Made by a program: the position numbers and the translations under genes. A stretch of 64,000 bases of DNA from Eubacterium uniforme (lineage in GTDB: Bacteria; Bacillota; Clostridia; Lachnospirales; Lachnospiraceae). Positions 1-9,174 of the stretch are shown in pieces; position 1 is the first letter of the stretch, and every line of letters begins with the position of its first letter. Below the pieces are notes generated by a model that worked only from the letters and a program-made list of their open reading frames with translations, was not told the DNA's origin and did no database searches. The stretch spans positions 1 through 64,000 of the forward strand of contig NZ_FUXZ01000006.1 of NCBI RefSeq assembly GCF_900167115.1, read 5' to 3'.

Positions 1-210
1 AGAGGTTCTGCTGATCTTCGAAAGACTCTGTTTCAGATAATGGATGTACTTATAAAAACAGCTCCGATAGACGATCCGGTATATCAATTTCTTGATAAGA
101 AAAGATCTCAAGGTAAACCGTACTATGTCTATATGACTGCTGGAGCAAATAAGTTTTTACGAGTCTACTATGGACGAGTTACCGAATATCTATCGACTCT
201 TTCAGATTAA
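1..210 (+). CDS. IS110-family transposase, C-terminal end (5' truncated by window edge)
   Basis: Frame 1 is open from the first base to a TAA at 208-210 and gives about 69 residues. It opens RGSADLRKTLFQIMD and ends with a GKPYYVYMTAGANKFLRVYY stretch. This matches the Transposase_20 region at the C-terminus of IS110/IS116/IS902 DEDD transposases, where an RGN-x-x-LRK motif is followed by a basic KGK...A...R..Y tail. The N-terminal catalytic DEDD part lies outside the window, so completeness cannot be judged. Start not visible. Confidence 0.75.
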   Translation, partial: RGSADLRKTLFQIMDVLIKTAPIDDPVYQFLDKKRSQGKPYYVYMTAGANKFLRVYYGRVTEYLSTLSD

Positions 211-235
211 TCATAACTAATAAATGATCCTGATC

Positions 236-266
236 AGACCGGCACTGATGTGGTGGTCTTCTTTTA
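236..266 (+). terminator. Intrinsic terminator after the IS110 transposase
   Basis: A ten-base-pair stem with one mismatch and one wobble (AGACCGGCAC / GTGGTGGTCT, loop TGAT) is followed by TCTTTT. It lies 25 bases after the transposase stop and could also belong to the IS end structure. Confidence 0.5.
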
Positions 267-379
267 ATGCCTTTTCCCAACCTATATTTAATTTTCAATT
301 TTTATAAATTTAGCCTTGACTTTTTATTTGCAGGCTAGCATATTCCATTTATTAATAATTAAAGTAATATTTAAATTTT

Positions 380-1072
380 TTATTTTGACTCATTTCCAGG
401 AAACCACTTACAATCCGCTTCCTTATTCTGATTATATTCTAAAACTATATCAATCAAAGTTAAAACAATACCAATATAAATTATCCATTTATATTTATTA
501 ATCGAGTTTCCAATTGCAATTGACATTGCTGTCCATGAAAATAAAAATGTTCCAGGCACCGTAAAAATATACCTTACAAAACGTGGTAATTTAATTCCAA
601 ATAAATATACATCTTCTGAAAATCCCATCACCATTTTATTACTAAGAACAAATGCCACAATTACTAAATACAAATATACCAAAAGTAATATATTATTAAG
701 TGAACATATATTTGTATACCCTGATTTCACTCTGGACTCATTTAAATTTGGAATAATAATATTTATTACATTAATTAAAATAAAAATTATCACAAAACAA
801 AAAGCTATTATATTTCCAAAGCAAAAAATTCGTCTGTTCTTTTCTTTAAATGTCATAGGAATATAAAATGAAGCATCCTCCTTAAAACTTTCTAATGACC
901 ATAACACAAATATAAACGAAGATACAAAACATCCCATATAACAAAACTTAAGATCCTTAATTGTCCATATTACTGCAAAAACAAACGTAAATAGAAAAAT
1001 CCCTCTATTACTTGTTAATAGAATTTTTAACTTATTCATTTCTTCCAACAATATACTTCTTTTTACGTTCAT
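380..1072 (-). CDS. ABC exporter membrane subunit
   Basis: A 230-residue polytopic membrane protein with about six hydrophobic segments, the first at roughly residues 24-44 and the last near 193-212. No enzymatic motif is visible. Its start is two bases after the stop of an ABC ATPase gene, so the two are almost certainly co-translated and form an ABC-2-like exporter. The substrate cannot be read from sequence. Lipid, peptide antibiotic or bacteriocin-stress exporters of the YtrB/BcrA type have this gene pairing. Confidence 0.6.
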   Translation of the reverse strand: MNVKRSILLEEMNKLKILLTSNRGIFLFTFVFAVIWTIKDLKFCYMGCFVSSFIFVLWSLESFKEDASFYIPMTFKEKNRRIFCFGNIIAFCFVIIFILINVINIIIPNLNESRVKSGYTNICSLNNILLLVYLYLVIVAFVLSNKMVMGFSEDVYLFGIKLPRFVRYIFTVPGTFLFSWTAMSIAIGNSINKYKWIIYIGIVLTLIDIVLEYNQNKEADCKWFPGNESK

Positions 1073-1074
1073 GC

Positions 1075-1968
1075 TTATACCTCCTTATTCTCCTTTGTCT
1101 TTTCAACAAAATATATAATCTCCTTAAGTTCTGCAAATCTAATTTTTTCTCTAATTGATTCACTTATATTTTTAAGTTCATTCTCATCATCAACTTTAAT
1201 TAAAACTTCACTACTATACTCTCTAACCCTGCTGCCAACAACCATGTCAGACGGAATCATTACAACGTCCTCTTTATCAACTTCAAGAATCCTATAAGAA
1301 TCTCTAAGTTCTTCTATACTACCATTAAAGAATATATTTCCGTCATTCATCCATATAACTTCATCAATAACATCCTCAAGTTCTCCAATTATATGACTTG
1401 ATATCAAAACGCTACTAACTTCATCACTAACAATTTCTCTTATGATTTTATAAAACTTATCTCTAAAAACAACATCTAAATTTCCTACCGGTTCATCCAT
1501 AACATAAATATTTGCTTTATGACTTAAAGCAAATGCAATCTCTATTCTTATTCTTTCACCTGTTGACATCAAAACATTAGCTTTACCTAATGGAACTTTA
1601 TATTCCTTTAATAAATCAATATATTTTTTATAATCAAAATCATCATAATATATTCCATAAAGTTTACCAATGTTCTCTGCACTATAATTTTTTGAAAAAG
1701 GAAAACTTTCCAATATAAAACCCAATTCCTTCTTTATATCTGATACTTCATTTTCATTTCCTTTATCATCAACATATGAAAGTTTTCCTGAATCCTTAAT
1801 GTAACTTCCCATCAAAGTCCTCATAAGTGTAGTCTTACCACAACCATTAACTCCAATAAGTCCAGTTACAACTCCTGGCTTTAATTCAAAACTAATATCC
1901 TTAAGTTCAAAATCACCTATTCTTTTGTTTAAACCCTCAACCATTAATGTTTTCCCGTTATTATTCAT
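1075..1968 (-). CDS. ABC transporter ATP-binding protein (BcrA/YtrB-like)
   Basis: A 297-residue ABC ATPase. Walker A is GVNGCGKTT near residue 40, a variant signature LMSTGERIRIEIA near 135, Walker B IYVMDEPVGNLD near 158 and the switch histidine in SSHIIGEL near 192. The signature is STGER rather than the usual LSGGQ, as in several exporters of the YtrB family. The C-terminal 90 residues form the extra domain typical of drug and lantibiotic exporter ATPases. First gene of a two-gene operon with the permease at 380-1072, behind a near-consensus promoter. A GntR-type regulator often found beside such exporters is not present here. Confidence 0.85.
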   Translation of the reverse strand: MNNNGKTLMVEGLNKRIGDFELKDISFELKPGVVTGLIGVNGCGKTTLMRTLMGSYIKDSGKLSYVDDKGNENEVSDIKKELGFILESFPFSKNYSAENIGKLYGIYYDDFDYKKYIDLLKEYKVPLGKANVLMSTGERIRIEIAFALSHKANIYVMDEPVGNLDVVFRDKFYKIIREIVSDEVSSVLISSHIIGELEDVIDEVIWMNDGNIFFNGSIEELRDSYRILEVDKEDVVMIPSDMVVGSRVREYSSEVLIKVDDENELKNISESIREKIRFAELKEIIYFVEKTKENKEV

Positions 1969-2043
1969 CTTTTCACATCCTTAATTAATACTAATCACTA
2001 GTTCTAAATATCTATACTGGTATCACTCACCGTTTATATGTAC

Positions 2044-2072
2044 AGTATACACAGTTATATACAGATTGTCAA
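2044..2072 (-). promoter_or_regulatory. Sigma-A promoter of the ABC exporter operon
   Basis: On the minus strand TTGACA (2067-2072), 17 bases, then TATACT (2044-2049). The region is rich in overlapping TGTA/TACA dyads that could be an operator. The ATG lies about 75 bases downstream. Confidence 0.75.
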
Positions 2073-2081
2073 TATCTTTTC

Positions 2082-2141
2082 TAAAAAAATTGGACTTCAA
2101 TACTAAATACCTATAAAAGATAATTATTTTGAAGTCCAATT
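2082..2141 (-). terminator. Intrinsic terminator of feoB
   Basis: An 11-bp perfect stem (TTGGACTTCAA with TTGAAGTCCAA) with a loop of about 29 bases is followed on the minus strand by a run of seven T. It lies about 58 bases after the feoB stop. Confidence 0.75.
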
Positions 2142-2198
2142 TCATATTCAAAAATACTTATTATTTTTTAATCCTAGCTTCCCACACTATCAAACTAA

Positions 2199-4556
2199 TT
2201 ACATTATCATACTTGCTATATTATAAATAATGCATGCCGCAACCCAGGCTATGGAACATTGCAATATAACCATAATTGCTGCCCACTTCTTACCAAGTTC
2301 TCGTTTAACTGATGCAATAGCTGCAACACAAGGTGTATATAATAAGCAAAATACAAGAAGTGAAACTGCTGCTGCATTGCCAAGTGTTAATAACGAAGCC
2401 TTACCACTACCATATAAAACCTGTAATGTTGAAACAACACTTTCTTTTGCCATAAATCCTGTAATAAGTGCAACTGCAACTCTCCAATCTCCAAATCCAA
2501 GTGGTTTAAATATTGGAGCAACAAACTTAGCTATATGATATAAAATACTTTCATTTACATTATTTGTATATTCAAACTGTAAACTAAATTTCTGTAAAAA
2601 CCATACAACGATACTTGCAAGGAATATTACAGTAAATGCTCTTGTAATAAAATCCTTTGCCTTTTCCCAGAGAAGCTGAAAGACATTCTTCGCACTAGGC
2701 ATACGATAGTTTGGAAGTTCCATAACGAATGGAACTGCCTCACCCTTAAATACAGTTCTCTTAGAAACAAGCGCTGTTAAGATTCCCATAAATATACCAA
2801 ATAAATATAAGGCAATCATAACTAGTGCACCATGTCCTGGGAAAAATGTTGCCGCAAAAAAACCATAAATTGGAAGTTTAGCTGTACAGCTCATAAATGG
2901 AATCAATAAAATAGTAAGCTTTCTATCCCTCTGTGATGGAAGCGTTCTACTTGCCATAACGCCAGGAACAGAACAACCAAACCCAATAAGCATTGGAACT
3001 ATACTTCTTCCTGATAAACCAATCTTTCTAAGAGGCTTATCCATAACAAATGCAATTCTTGCCATATAACCACTGTCTTCTAATAAAGATAAAAAGAAGA
3101 ATAGTATGATAATTATCGGCAAGAAACTAAGTACAATTCCTATACCATTACATATTCCATCAATTATAAGCGATATCAAAACCTTATTAACATTCATGTT
3201 AACAAGACCCTTTTCCAAATTATCAGTACCAACTTCAATTATGTATTCAAGTTTTTCCTGAAAGAAAGCTCCGATCAAATTAAATGTGAGATAGAAAATC
3301 AATGACATAATAATAGCAAATGCAGGTATTGCAGTATGCTTACCAGTTAAGATCTTATCCATCTTCTCACTACGTTCGCGTTCCTTGCTTTCCTCAGGTT
3401 TAATAACCGTACTACTAACTAATCTTTCAATAAACGAAAAACGCATATCTGCCATAGCTGCCGCTCTATCAAGTCCGCGTTCTTCTTCCATCTGAATTAT
3501 AATATGTTCAACAGTTTCCTTTTCATTCTGAGTAAGTTTAAGAGCATCAATAACTCTACTGTCGCCTTCGATAACTTTATTTGCTGCGAATCTAAGCGGA
3601 ATATCTGCTGCCACTGCATGATCTTCAATAAGATGCATAATACTATGAACACATCTATGTACCGCGCCGTTGTGATCATTCTTATCACAAAAGTCCTTTT
3701 TCCCTGGGCTTTCCTGATACTTTGCAACATGAAGTGCATGACTTATCACTTCATTAACACCTTCATTTTTAGAAGCAGAAATTGGTATAACAGGAATACC
3801 AAGCATTTGCTCCATATCATTTATCCTTACAGAACCACCATTGCCTCTAACTTCATCCATCATATTAAGCGCTAAAACCATAGGTATATCAAGTTCAATA
3901 AGCTGCATTGTAAGATAAAGGTTTCTTTCAATATTAGTCGCATCAACAATATTAATAATGCCCTTAGGCTTTTCACCGATGATATATTGACGCGAAACTA
4001 TTTCCTCTTCCGTATATGGCGAAAGCGAGTAAATACCAGGCAAATCAACAACCTCAGTATTAGGATGATTCTTTATCTCACCGCTCTTTCTATCAACAGT
4101 AACCCCAGGGAAGTTACCAACATGCTGATTTGAACCTGTAAGTTGATTAAAAAGTGTTGTCTTACCACTATTCTGATTACCAGCTAGAGCAAATGTAAGA
4201 ATCGTTCCATCAGGAAGTTTCTTACCATCGTTCTTCTTATGATACTTTCCTTCCTCACCAAAACCTGGATGCTCGTTGTACTTAACCTTCTTTATGTCAT
4301 TGTCTTTCTTGGGTTCTTTTTCACCCTCTTCAAGAATATCTCCAATCTCAATGTTCTTTGCATCATCAAGACGAAGTGTTAATTCATATCCATGGACTCT
4401 AAGTTCCATTGGATCTCCCATAGGGGCGAATTTTATAAGAGTAGTTCTAGCTCCCGGAATTACTCCCATATCCAAAAAGTGCTGACGAAGTGTACCCTCG
4501 CCTCCAACACTTTTAATAACCGCACTTTGACCAATCTTTAATTCATCTAAAGTCAT
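2199..4556 (-). CDS. feoB: Ferrous iron transporter FeoB with fused FeoA domain
   Basis: A 785-residue inner-membrane Fe(II) transporter. Residues 1-75 form the SH3-like FeoA domain, which is a separate protein in many bacteria. The G domain follows, with G1 GNQNSGKTT near 127, G3 DLPG and G4 NMMD. Next come the membrane core with the two Gate motifs (one contains GFGCSVPGV) and a terminal helix pair. Monocistronic, between its own promoter and terminator. Upstream sequence resembles a Fur site, consistent with iron-repressed expression. The FeoA-FeoB fusion is common in Clostridia and removes the need for a separate feoA; no FeoC is seen. Confidence 0.93.
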   Translation of the reverse strand: MTLDELKIGQSAVIKSVGGEGTLRQHFLDMGVIPGARTTLIKFAPMGDPMELRVHGYELTLRLDDAKNIEIGDILEEGEKEPKKDNDIKKVKYNEHPGFGEEGKYHKKNDGKKLPDGTILTFALAGNQNSGKTTLFNQLTGSNQHVGNFPGVTVDRKSGEIKNHPNTEVVDLPGIYSLSPYTEEEIVSRQYIIGEKPKGIINIVDATNIERNLYLTMQLIELDIPMVLALNMMDEVRGNGGSVRINDMEQMLGIPVIPISASKNEGVNEVISHALHVAKYQESPGKKDFCDKNDHNGAVHRCVHSIMHLIEDHAVAADIPLRFAANKVIEGDSRVIDALKLTQNEKETVEHIIIQMEEERGLDRAAAMADMRFSFIERLVSSTVIKPEESKERERSEKMDKILTGKHTAIPAFAIIMSLIFYLTFNLIGAFFQEKLEYIIEVGTDNLEKGLVNMNVNKVLISLIIDGICNGIGIVLSFLPIIIILFFFLSLLEDSGYMARIAFVMDKPLRKIGLSGRSIVPMLIGFGCSVPGVMASRTLPSQRDRKLTILLIPFMSCTAKLPIYGFFAATFFPGHGALVMIALYLFGIFMGILTALVSKRTVFKGEAVPFVMELPNYRMPSAKNVFQLLWEKAKDFITRAFTVIFLASIVVWFLQKFSLQFEYTNNVNESILYHIAKFVAPIFKPLGFGDWRVAVALITGFMAKESVVSTLQVLYGSGKASLLTLGNAAAVSLLVFCLLYTPCVAAIASVKRELGKKWAAIMVILQCSIAWVAACIIYNIASMIM

Positions 4557-4580
4557 TTTTAATTGTTACTCCTATTTCTA

Positions 4581-4644
4581 TACCAATAAATCATTTTCAT
4601 TTTTTCTCCGAGTATACTATACTTTAAAAAATACTTTTTTTCAA
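4581..4644 (-). promoter_or_regulatory. feoB promoter with Fur-box-like site
   Basis: Minus strand TTGAAA (4639-4644), 17 bases, TATAGT (4616-4621). Just downstream, 4581-4599 reads TGAAAATGATTTATTGGTA, a partial match to the 7-1-7 Fur consensus. The promoter is well supported; Fur binding is inference. Confidence 0.5.
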
Positions 4645-4672
4645 TTAGATTATGCTAACTTCAAAAAAATTA

Positions 4673-4701
4673 TTGACAATTTTATAAAACAGTGCTAGGA
4701 T
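4673..4701 (+). promoter_or_regulatory. Promoter of the secreted-protein/membrane-protein pair
   Basis: TTGACA (4673-4678), 17 bases, extended minus-10 TGC-TAGGAT (4696-4701). It diverges from the feoB promoter. The ribosome site AGAGAGG is at 4727-4733, eight bases before ATG 4742. Confidence 0.6.
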
Positions 4702-4741
4702 TCATATGTTTTAAAAAATTTAAACTAGAGAGGTAATTACT

Positions 4742-5530
4742 ATGAAAAAAACAAAAAAAATTCTATCCACGATAATGATTCTCGTTATCGTTACACTACA
4801 ATCAACAAATTTCATTTTAGGCGAAACCCAAAACTCAAATAACCTAAAAGAAATCATCCAAAATAACTCTACATATTCTATTTCAACCGAAAACATTGGT
4901 GAAACAAATATAGTCAATGTAATAGATTCATCATCAAAAACTAAACTCACAGTTATTTATAACAAAAAAACTAATTCAATAAGCACGGCAACTACAGATT
5001 TATCTAATAACAAAATTATAAATTCTTCAAACAATTCAGATATCGCTTTTTCGAATACAATCAATAATGATGCTACGCAACCATTTATTCTCAACAAAGG
5101 AAATTATGAAGATAAAGTTCGTTGCTTATATGGTGATGGCTATTGGTATCAAAAAGGGAAAAAAAGAAAAAAATATAGAATAGGTTGCAAGGCTACATAC
5201 ACAGTAGATTATGCTGGTAATGCTAATAGAGTAAAAATACTTGACGAATATACTAACTCTATAGATAAAGTAAACAAATATCGTAACGAAGCTCTTTTCC
5301 AATGTGGCGTGGCAGGAGTATCTTATGAAGTAGCATTACTCATTTGCGCCGCAAATGCCATTTTTCCAGAAGCAGTAGTTGTTGAAGCAATTTTAGCAGC
5401 AGCAGGAATAGGCGATGCAGGTGCAATTGTTGCAGCGGTCACAAAATGTGTATCTAATATTTTCAAAATGCGAAAAGAATACAAAACGGTTTACAAAAGT
5501 TACGACAAAGCCAAAGCTTACGCAAAATAA
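4742..5530 (+). CDS. Secreted Ala/Gly-rich protein, possible bacteriocin (geobacillin-26-like)
   Basis: 262 residues. An N-terminal signal peptide (MKKTKK followed by a hydrophobic run to about residue 27) is followed by a polar, Asn/Ser/Thr-rich propeptide-like stretch to about 115. A basic patch (GKKRKKYR) comes next, and a C-terminal hydrophobic Ala/Gly/Val segment covers about residues 185-235 before a Lys/Tyr-rich tail. Four Cys fall in the second half. This layout recalls large secreted bacteriocins annotated as geobacillin-26 family, but that match is from memory of architecture, not alignment. A small membrane protein starts 14 bases downstream, which would fit an immunity role. It could equally be an uncharacterised exported protein. 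Confidence 0.4.
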   Translation: MKKTKKILSTIMILVIVTLQSTNFILGETQNSNNLKEIIQNNSTYSISTENIGETNIVNVIDSSSKTKLTVIYNKKTNSISTATTDLSNNKIINSSNNSDIAFSNTINNDATQPFILNKGNYEDKVRCLYGDGYWYQKGKKRKKYRIGCKATYTVDYAGNANRVKILDEYTNSIDKVNKYRNEALFQCGVAGVSYEVALLICAANAIFPEAVVVEAILAAAGIGDAGAIVAAVTKCVSNIFKMRKEYKTVYKSYDKAKAYAK

Positions 5531-5544
5531 TAGGAGCATTAACT

Positions 5545-5787
5545 ATGAATAAATATGATTATAAAAAAGTAAAACTTATGTTATTATTCGGAATATTAGC
5601 AAATATATTCTTTTTACCCGCAATAGCATTAGCAATCACAAAATATAATAATGTTAGTAATATGACTGTTTTCATTCTATTCATTATTTCATTTATATTC
5701 TTTTCTATTGCTCTATTTATTGGGATTAAAAACATTGTACTTGTAAGGCATATTGAATATTTAAAAAATAAAAAAAATAAAAAATAA
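5545..5787 (+). CDS. Small two-helix membrane protein (possible immunity protein)
   Basis: 80 residues with two strong hydrophobic segments at about 10-32 and 41-63 and a very lysine/asparagine-rich tail (KNKKNKK). Separated by 14 bases from the secreted protein gene, with GGAGC before the ATG, and closed by a strong terminator. Small basic membrane proteins directly after a secreted peptide gene are often immunity proteins; here that is inference from context only. Confidence 0.5.
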   Translation: MNKYDYKKVKLMLLFGILANIFFLPAIALAITKYNNVSNMTVFILFIISFIFFSIALFIGIKNIVLVRHIEYLKNKKNKK

Positions 5788-5790
5788 ATT

Positions 5791-5820
5791 AAAAGTGCAT
5801 CTTTACAAAGATGCACTTTT
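5791..5820. terminator. Bidirectional terminator between convergent genes
   Basis: A perfect 14-bp stem, AAAAGTGCATCTTT with its complement at 5807-5820, is flanked by A and T tracts so that it works on both strands. The stop codon of the minus-strand phosphodiesterase (5803-5805) lies inside the hairpin. Confidence 0.85.
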
Positions 5821-8082
5821 TTCAATAAAACTACTAAATTCTTCAACCGGCATTGGTTTTGAAAAATAATAACCTTGGAATAATTCACACCCCATTGCCA
5901 ATAAGCCTTCAAATTGTTCCTTGGTTTCTACTCCTTCTGTTAAAGAAACAATATCCAAATCATTAGTAAGATTTATAATGTTCTTAATAATTATATTAGC
6001 TCTTTCATCATTATCTTTAGATAAAAACTTCATATCTATCTTTAAAAGATCTACTGGCATATCCTTAAGTGTATTAAGTGAAGAATAACCACTTCCAAAA
6101 TCATCCATTTCAACTATAAATCCAGCATCTCTGAATTTATTTAAAATATCTATTCTTTCTTCAGGATTAGACATCATGGCTGTTTCAGTAATTTCAATTC
6201 TTAATTTTCTTGGCTCTATATCGTACTTTTTAATTAATTTAACTATAACAGATACCACGTCTGTAAAATAAAAATCCTTAGGAGAAATATTAATCGAAAT
6301 AAACAAATCCAGATTTAACTTTTTCCATTCATTTAGAATTTTACAGACCTGTTCCCATATATACATATCCAATTGTGTAATTAAACCATTCTTTTCAAAT
6401 AATGGAATAAACTTATAAGGTGGTAAGAATCCCATTTCCGAATGATTCCATCTTGCTAAAGCTTCCGCTCCAACAACCTTTCCTTTTTCATCAACTATAG
6501 GCTGTAAATACGGTATAATATGATCATATTTTATGGCCACTGGAAAATCTGAAACTAATCTTTGTTCTTCAAGCATTTCATTTCTAATTTTCTCATCGTA
6601 ATACTTGACCACTGTTTTATATTTTTCTTCAACATTAGATATTGCAAGATGCGCCCTATCAAACATAACCGACACATCCATACTTCTATTCAAAACTTCA
6701 TATACTCCTATATGAATATTAATTCTAAGTTCTACATTCTTTAATATAACAACAAAATCACTAAGTTCTCTTATATAAAAATCTTCATCAAAATCTTTCT
6801 TTAAAATACATATTCCAAATGTATCTGATACCAATCTGCCATACAGTCCATCACTTACGTTATTCCTTATCCAATTAGCTAATTCAATTAATACAACATC
6901 TCCATATGTCTTACCAAAGTTTTCATTAATTAATTTAAAACTTTTAATATTTAAATATAGCAATACATATTCTTCATCAGTATATGCTAATTGATTAGAA
7001 ATTCTTGAATATAGGTATTTCATATTATAGATTCCCGTAAGAGAATCATGTCTTGAATCATAAACTTCTCTTTCAACGGCAAGATGTCTCTTAGTATCAT
7101 CCTTAATTATCAACATCGAACCAGCCAACTTTCCACGTTCTGCTTTTATTGACTTCTTTTCAAGAATATAATATTTTTTCCCAACAACTCTGTTCTCTGT
7201 CCAGCTATCACCTTTATTAGTTATATTTTTAAATTTTTCAAATAATGTATCTTTAACTTCCTTTAAACTACTATCCTTTAATTCTAGCAAATTCATACCT
7301 TGTTCATTAACCCATACACACCTATGTGTATTATCAAAAACATATACCGCATCATTCATATCCGATATAATATTTGAAAGCATCGCATCTAACAAACGCA
7401 ACGGTCTATGTATAATGGATAAATAGAAAATCACGCCACCCAATATGGCATGAAAAATAATTGCATGATCAATAATTTTCCTGTTTTGTATATATATAAA
7501 CTGAGCCACAGCGGAAGCTACAAGAATAATAAGTAATAATACATATTTTTCCCTATATAACTTAGAAGTTTTATATATACTAATAAAATAAATTAAAACA
7601 ATACAAACTAAAATAAAATAATCCGCTATTCTATGGAAAGTTAATCCAACCTTTGGTACATCACTATAAAGGATTTTACCATCTAACATTGTTGGTTCTA
7701 AAGATACAATATGATGAAACATATCGCCTAGTAACAACTGAATTATATCAATAATAACTAGTACATATAGAAAATATGGTTTACTATGTTTATTCTTACT
7801 ATACTCATCAACACCCTTGCAATAAACATTTGTAAACACAACTAAAGAAAGCATAACGAAAGTCATGCCAATATAATATAGCAAATATCCCAAATAAGAT
7901 ATATGCTTATTTTCAGACGTTATAATAATTATATTTCCAACTATTGGAAGAATAATAGAAGCATTCACAAAACTAGTGTATTTTCCAATTGGTTTATCAG
8001 ATTTATAAGCCTTAATACAACAAAAAAGCTGAATCATAATAAGGCATATATATAACAAAAAATATCTCTCTTGAATAATCAT
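5803..8082 (-). CDS. Membrane c-di-GMP phosphodiesterase: 7TM-PAS-degenerate GGDEF-EAL
   Basis: About 759 residues from the ATG at 8082, which has GGGGG six bases upstream; an in-frame ATG seven codons earlier is less likely. Residues 1-220 form a seven-helix sensor. A PAS-like domain covers about 230-330. A GGDEF domain covers about 340-500 but has SDTFG in place of the GGDEF signature, so it is probably not a cyclase. The EAL domain keeps GAEALARW, NISPKD, EITETAMM, MDDFGSGYSSL, EGVET and QGYYFSKP, so phosphodiesterase activity is expected. The degenerate GGDEF may bind GTP as an allosteric site. Monocistronic. Confidence 0.9.
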   Translation of the reverse strand: MIIQERYFLLYICLIMIQLFCCIKAYKSDKPIGKYTSFVNASIILPIVGNIIIITSENKHISYLGYLLYYIGMTFVMLSLVVFTNVYCKGVDEYSKNKHSKPYFLYVLVIIDIIQLLLGDMFHHIVSLEPTMLDGKILYSDVPKVGLTFHRIADYFILVCIVLIYFISIYKTSKLYREKYVLLLIILVASAVAQFIYIQNRKIIDHAIIFHAILGGVIFYLSIIHRPLRLLDAMLSNIISDMNDAVYVFDNTHRCVWVNEQGMNLLELKDSSLKEVKDTLFEKFKNITNKGDSWTENRVVGKKYYILEKKSIKAERGKLAGSMLIIKDDTKRHLAVEREVYDSRHDSLTGIYNMKYLYSRISNQLAYTDEEYVLLYLNIKSFKLINENFGKTYGDVVLIELANWIRNNVSDGLYGRLVSDTFGICILKKDFDEDFYIRELSDFVVILKNVELRINIHIGVYEVLNRSMDVSVMFDRAHLAISNVEEKYKTVVKYYDEKIRNEMLEEQRLVSDFPVAIKYDHIIPYLQPIVDEKGKVVGAEALARWNHSEMGFLPPYKFIPLFEKNGLITQLDMYIWEQVCKILNEWKKLNLDLFISINISPKDFYFTDVVSVIVKLIKKYDIEPRKLRIEITETAMMSNPEERIDILNKFRDAGFIVEMDDFGSGYSSLNTLKDMPVDLLKIDMKFLSKDNDERANIIIKNIINLTNDLDIVSLTEGVETKEQFEGLLAMGCELFQGYYFSKPMPVEEFSSFIEKSASL

Positions 8083-8228
8083 ATGTTTCCCCCAAAACAT
8101 CACTCAAATACAAAAAAAGACCAAAATACCTTTCATAGTTTATGCCTACACTATAATATTATTTTATCACTATTTGCCAATATATTAAAGCAAAATAATT
8201 CTCATTTCTTTTTTATTCAAAACTATAT

Positions 8229-9131
8229 CTAGCCATTCAATCTATGTATCACGGAATCATTAATATTCTCGACTTTATCAAATCCTGTATTTCCCATTGC
8301 AAACATAAGTTCATCAGCCATTCCTCTAATAAACTTTTCTACACCAGTTGTGCCCTCTGCATTAAGGTCATCCATCATAGCTCTACCTGGTGCAACACCA
8401 TCTGCACCAAGTGCTAATGCCTTAAACACATCCATACCCGTTGCAATCTGACAGTCAAGGAATATCTTAACATCACTTCCTTCAAGTGCCTTCTTAATCT
8501 CTGGTAAAATCATCATAGGAGGAATAGCAGAAGGCATTCTACCATGATGATGACTAACTATAATAGCAGATGCACCAATCTCCTTACACTTTACTGCATC
8601 AGAGACACTTAAAACACCTTTAACAACAAAAGGTAAATTATATGTATCAATATAGTTCTTAATCATGTCCGATGACTGTGGCGCCATTTCTTCACCAATC
8701 ACAACATCATATCCACCATTAGCAAATATATGATCAATATCAATACCTATACCAAATGCTCCAATCTCCTTTGCATATGCAAACTGATCAAGCACCTTTC
8801 CATTATCAGCATAAGGCTTTACTATTCTAACTGTCTTTGCACCAGCATCCATTATATCCTTAAAACCTTCATTCTCCATCATGCCAACAAAATTTAACAT
8901 ATTTAAATTTCTAGCGGCAACTGAATACTCATAAAGGCCTGTCTTTTCTCTACCATTAATATTTCCAATATGTGAAAATGCCGGTGTGAGAATTGGCATA
9001 TCAAATTCACTTCCAAAGTAATTTGTCTTTAAACTTGGTTTAACTGAATCAATAATCCTCTGTTCAACCACCAATGACTCAATGTATTTTTCATTAATCA
9101 AATTAGCATCTTGATTTCTCTTATGTTCCAT
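8229..9131 (-). CDS. FMN-dependent alpha-hydroxy-acid oxidase/dehydrogenase family protein
   Basis: About 300 residues from the ATG at 9131 (AAAGGAAA upstream); an in-frame ATG seven codons earlier overlaps that ribosome site. TIM-barrel FMN_dh family features include the lysine in PFVVKGVLSVSDA, the SHHHGRM segment that replaces the usual SNHGGRQ, FLDCQIATGMDVFKALALGA and the phosphate-binding PGRAMM. The SHHHG change and the shorter length set it apart from classical lactate or glycolate oxidases. In anaerobes it would be a dehydrogenase or a related FMN enzyme rather than an oxidase. Substrate unknown. Confidence 0.75.
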   Translation of the reverse strand: MEHKRNQDANLINEKYIESLVVEQRIIDSVKPSLKTNYFGSEFDMPILTPAFSHIGNINGREKTGLYEYSVAARNLNMLNFVGMMENEGFKDIMDAGAKTVRIVKPYADNGKVLDQFAYAKEIGAFGIGIDIDHIFANGGYDVVIGEEMAPQSSDMIKNYIDTYNLPFVVKGVLSVSDAVKCKEIGASAIIVSHHHGRMPSAIPPMMILPEIKKALEGSDVKIFLDCQIATGMDVFKALALGADGVAPGRAMMDDLNAEGTTGVEKFIRGMADELMFAMGNTGFDKVENINDSVIHRLNG

Positions 9132-9174
9132 TATAATTATATTTCCTTTCATTTAGATAATTTTACTTTTTCCG

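Noticed and set aside
3504-3875. 123-codon plus-strand open frame opposite feoB
   Set aside because: Lies entirely within the well-supported FeoB G domain coding sequence and has no independent signal.
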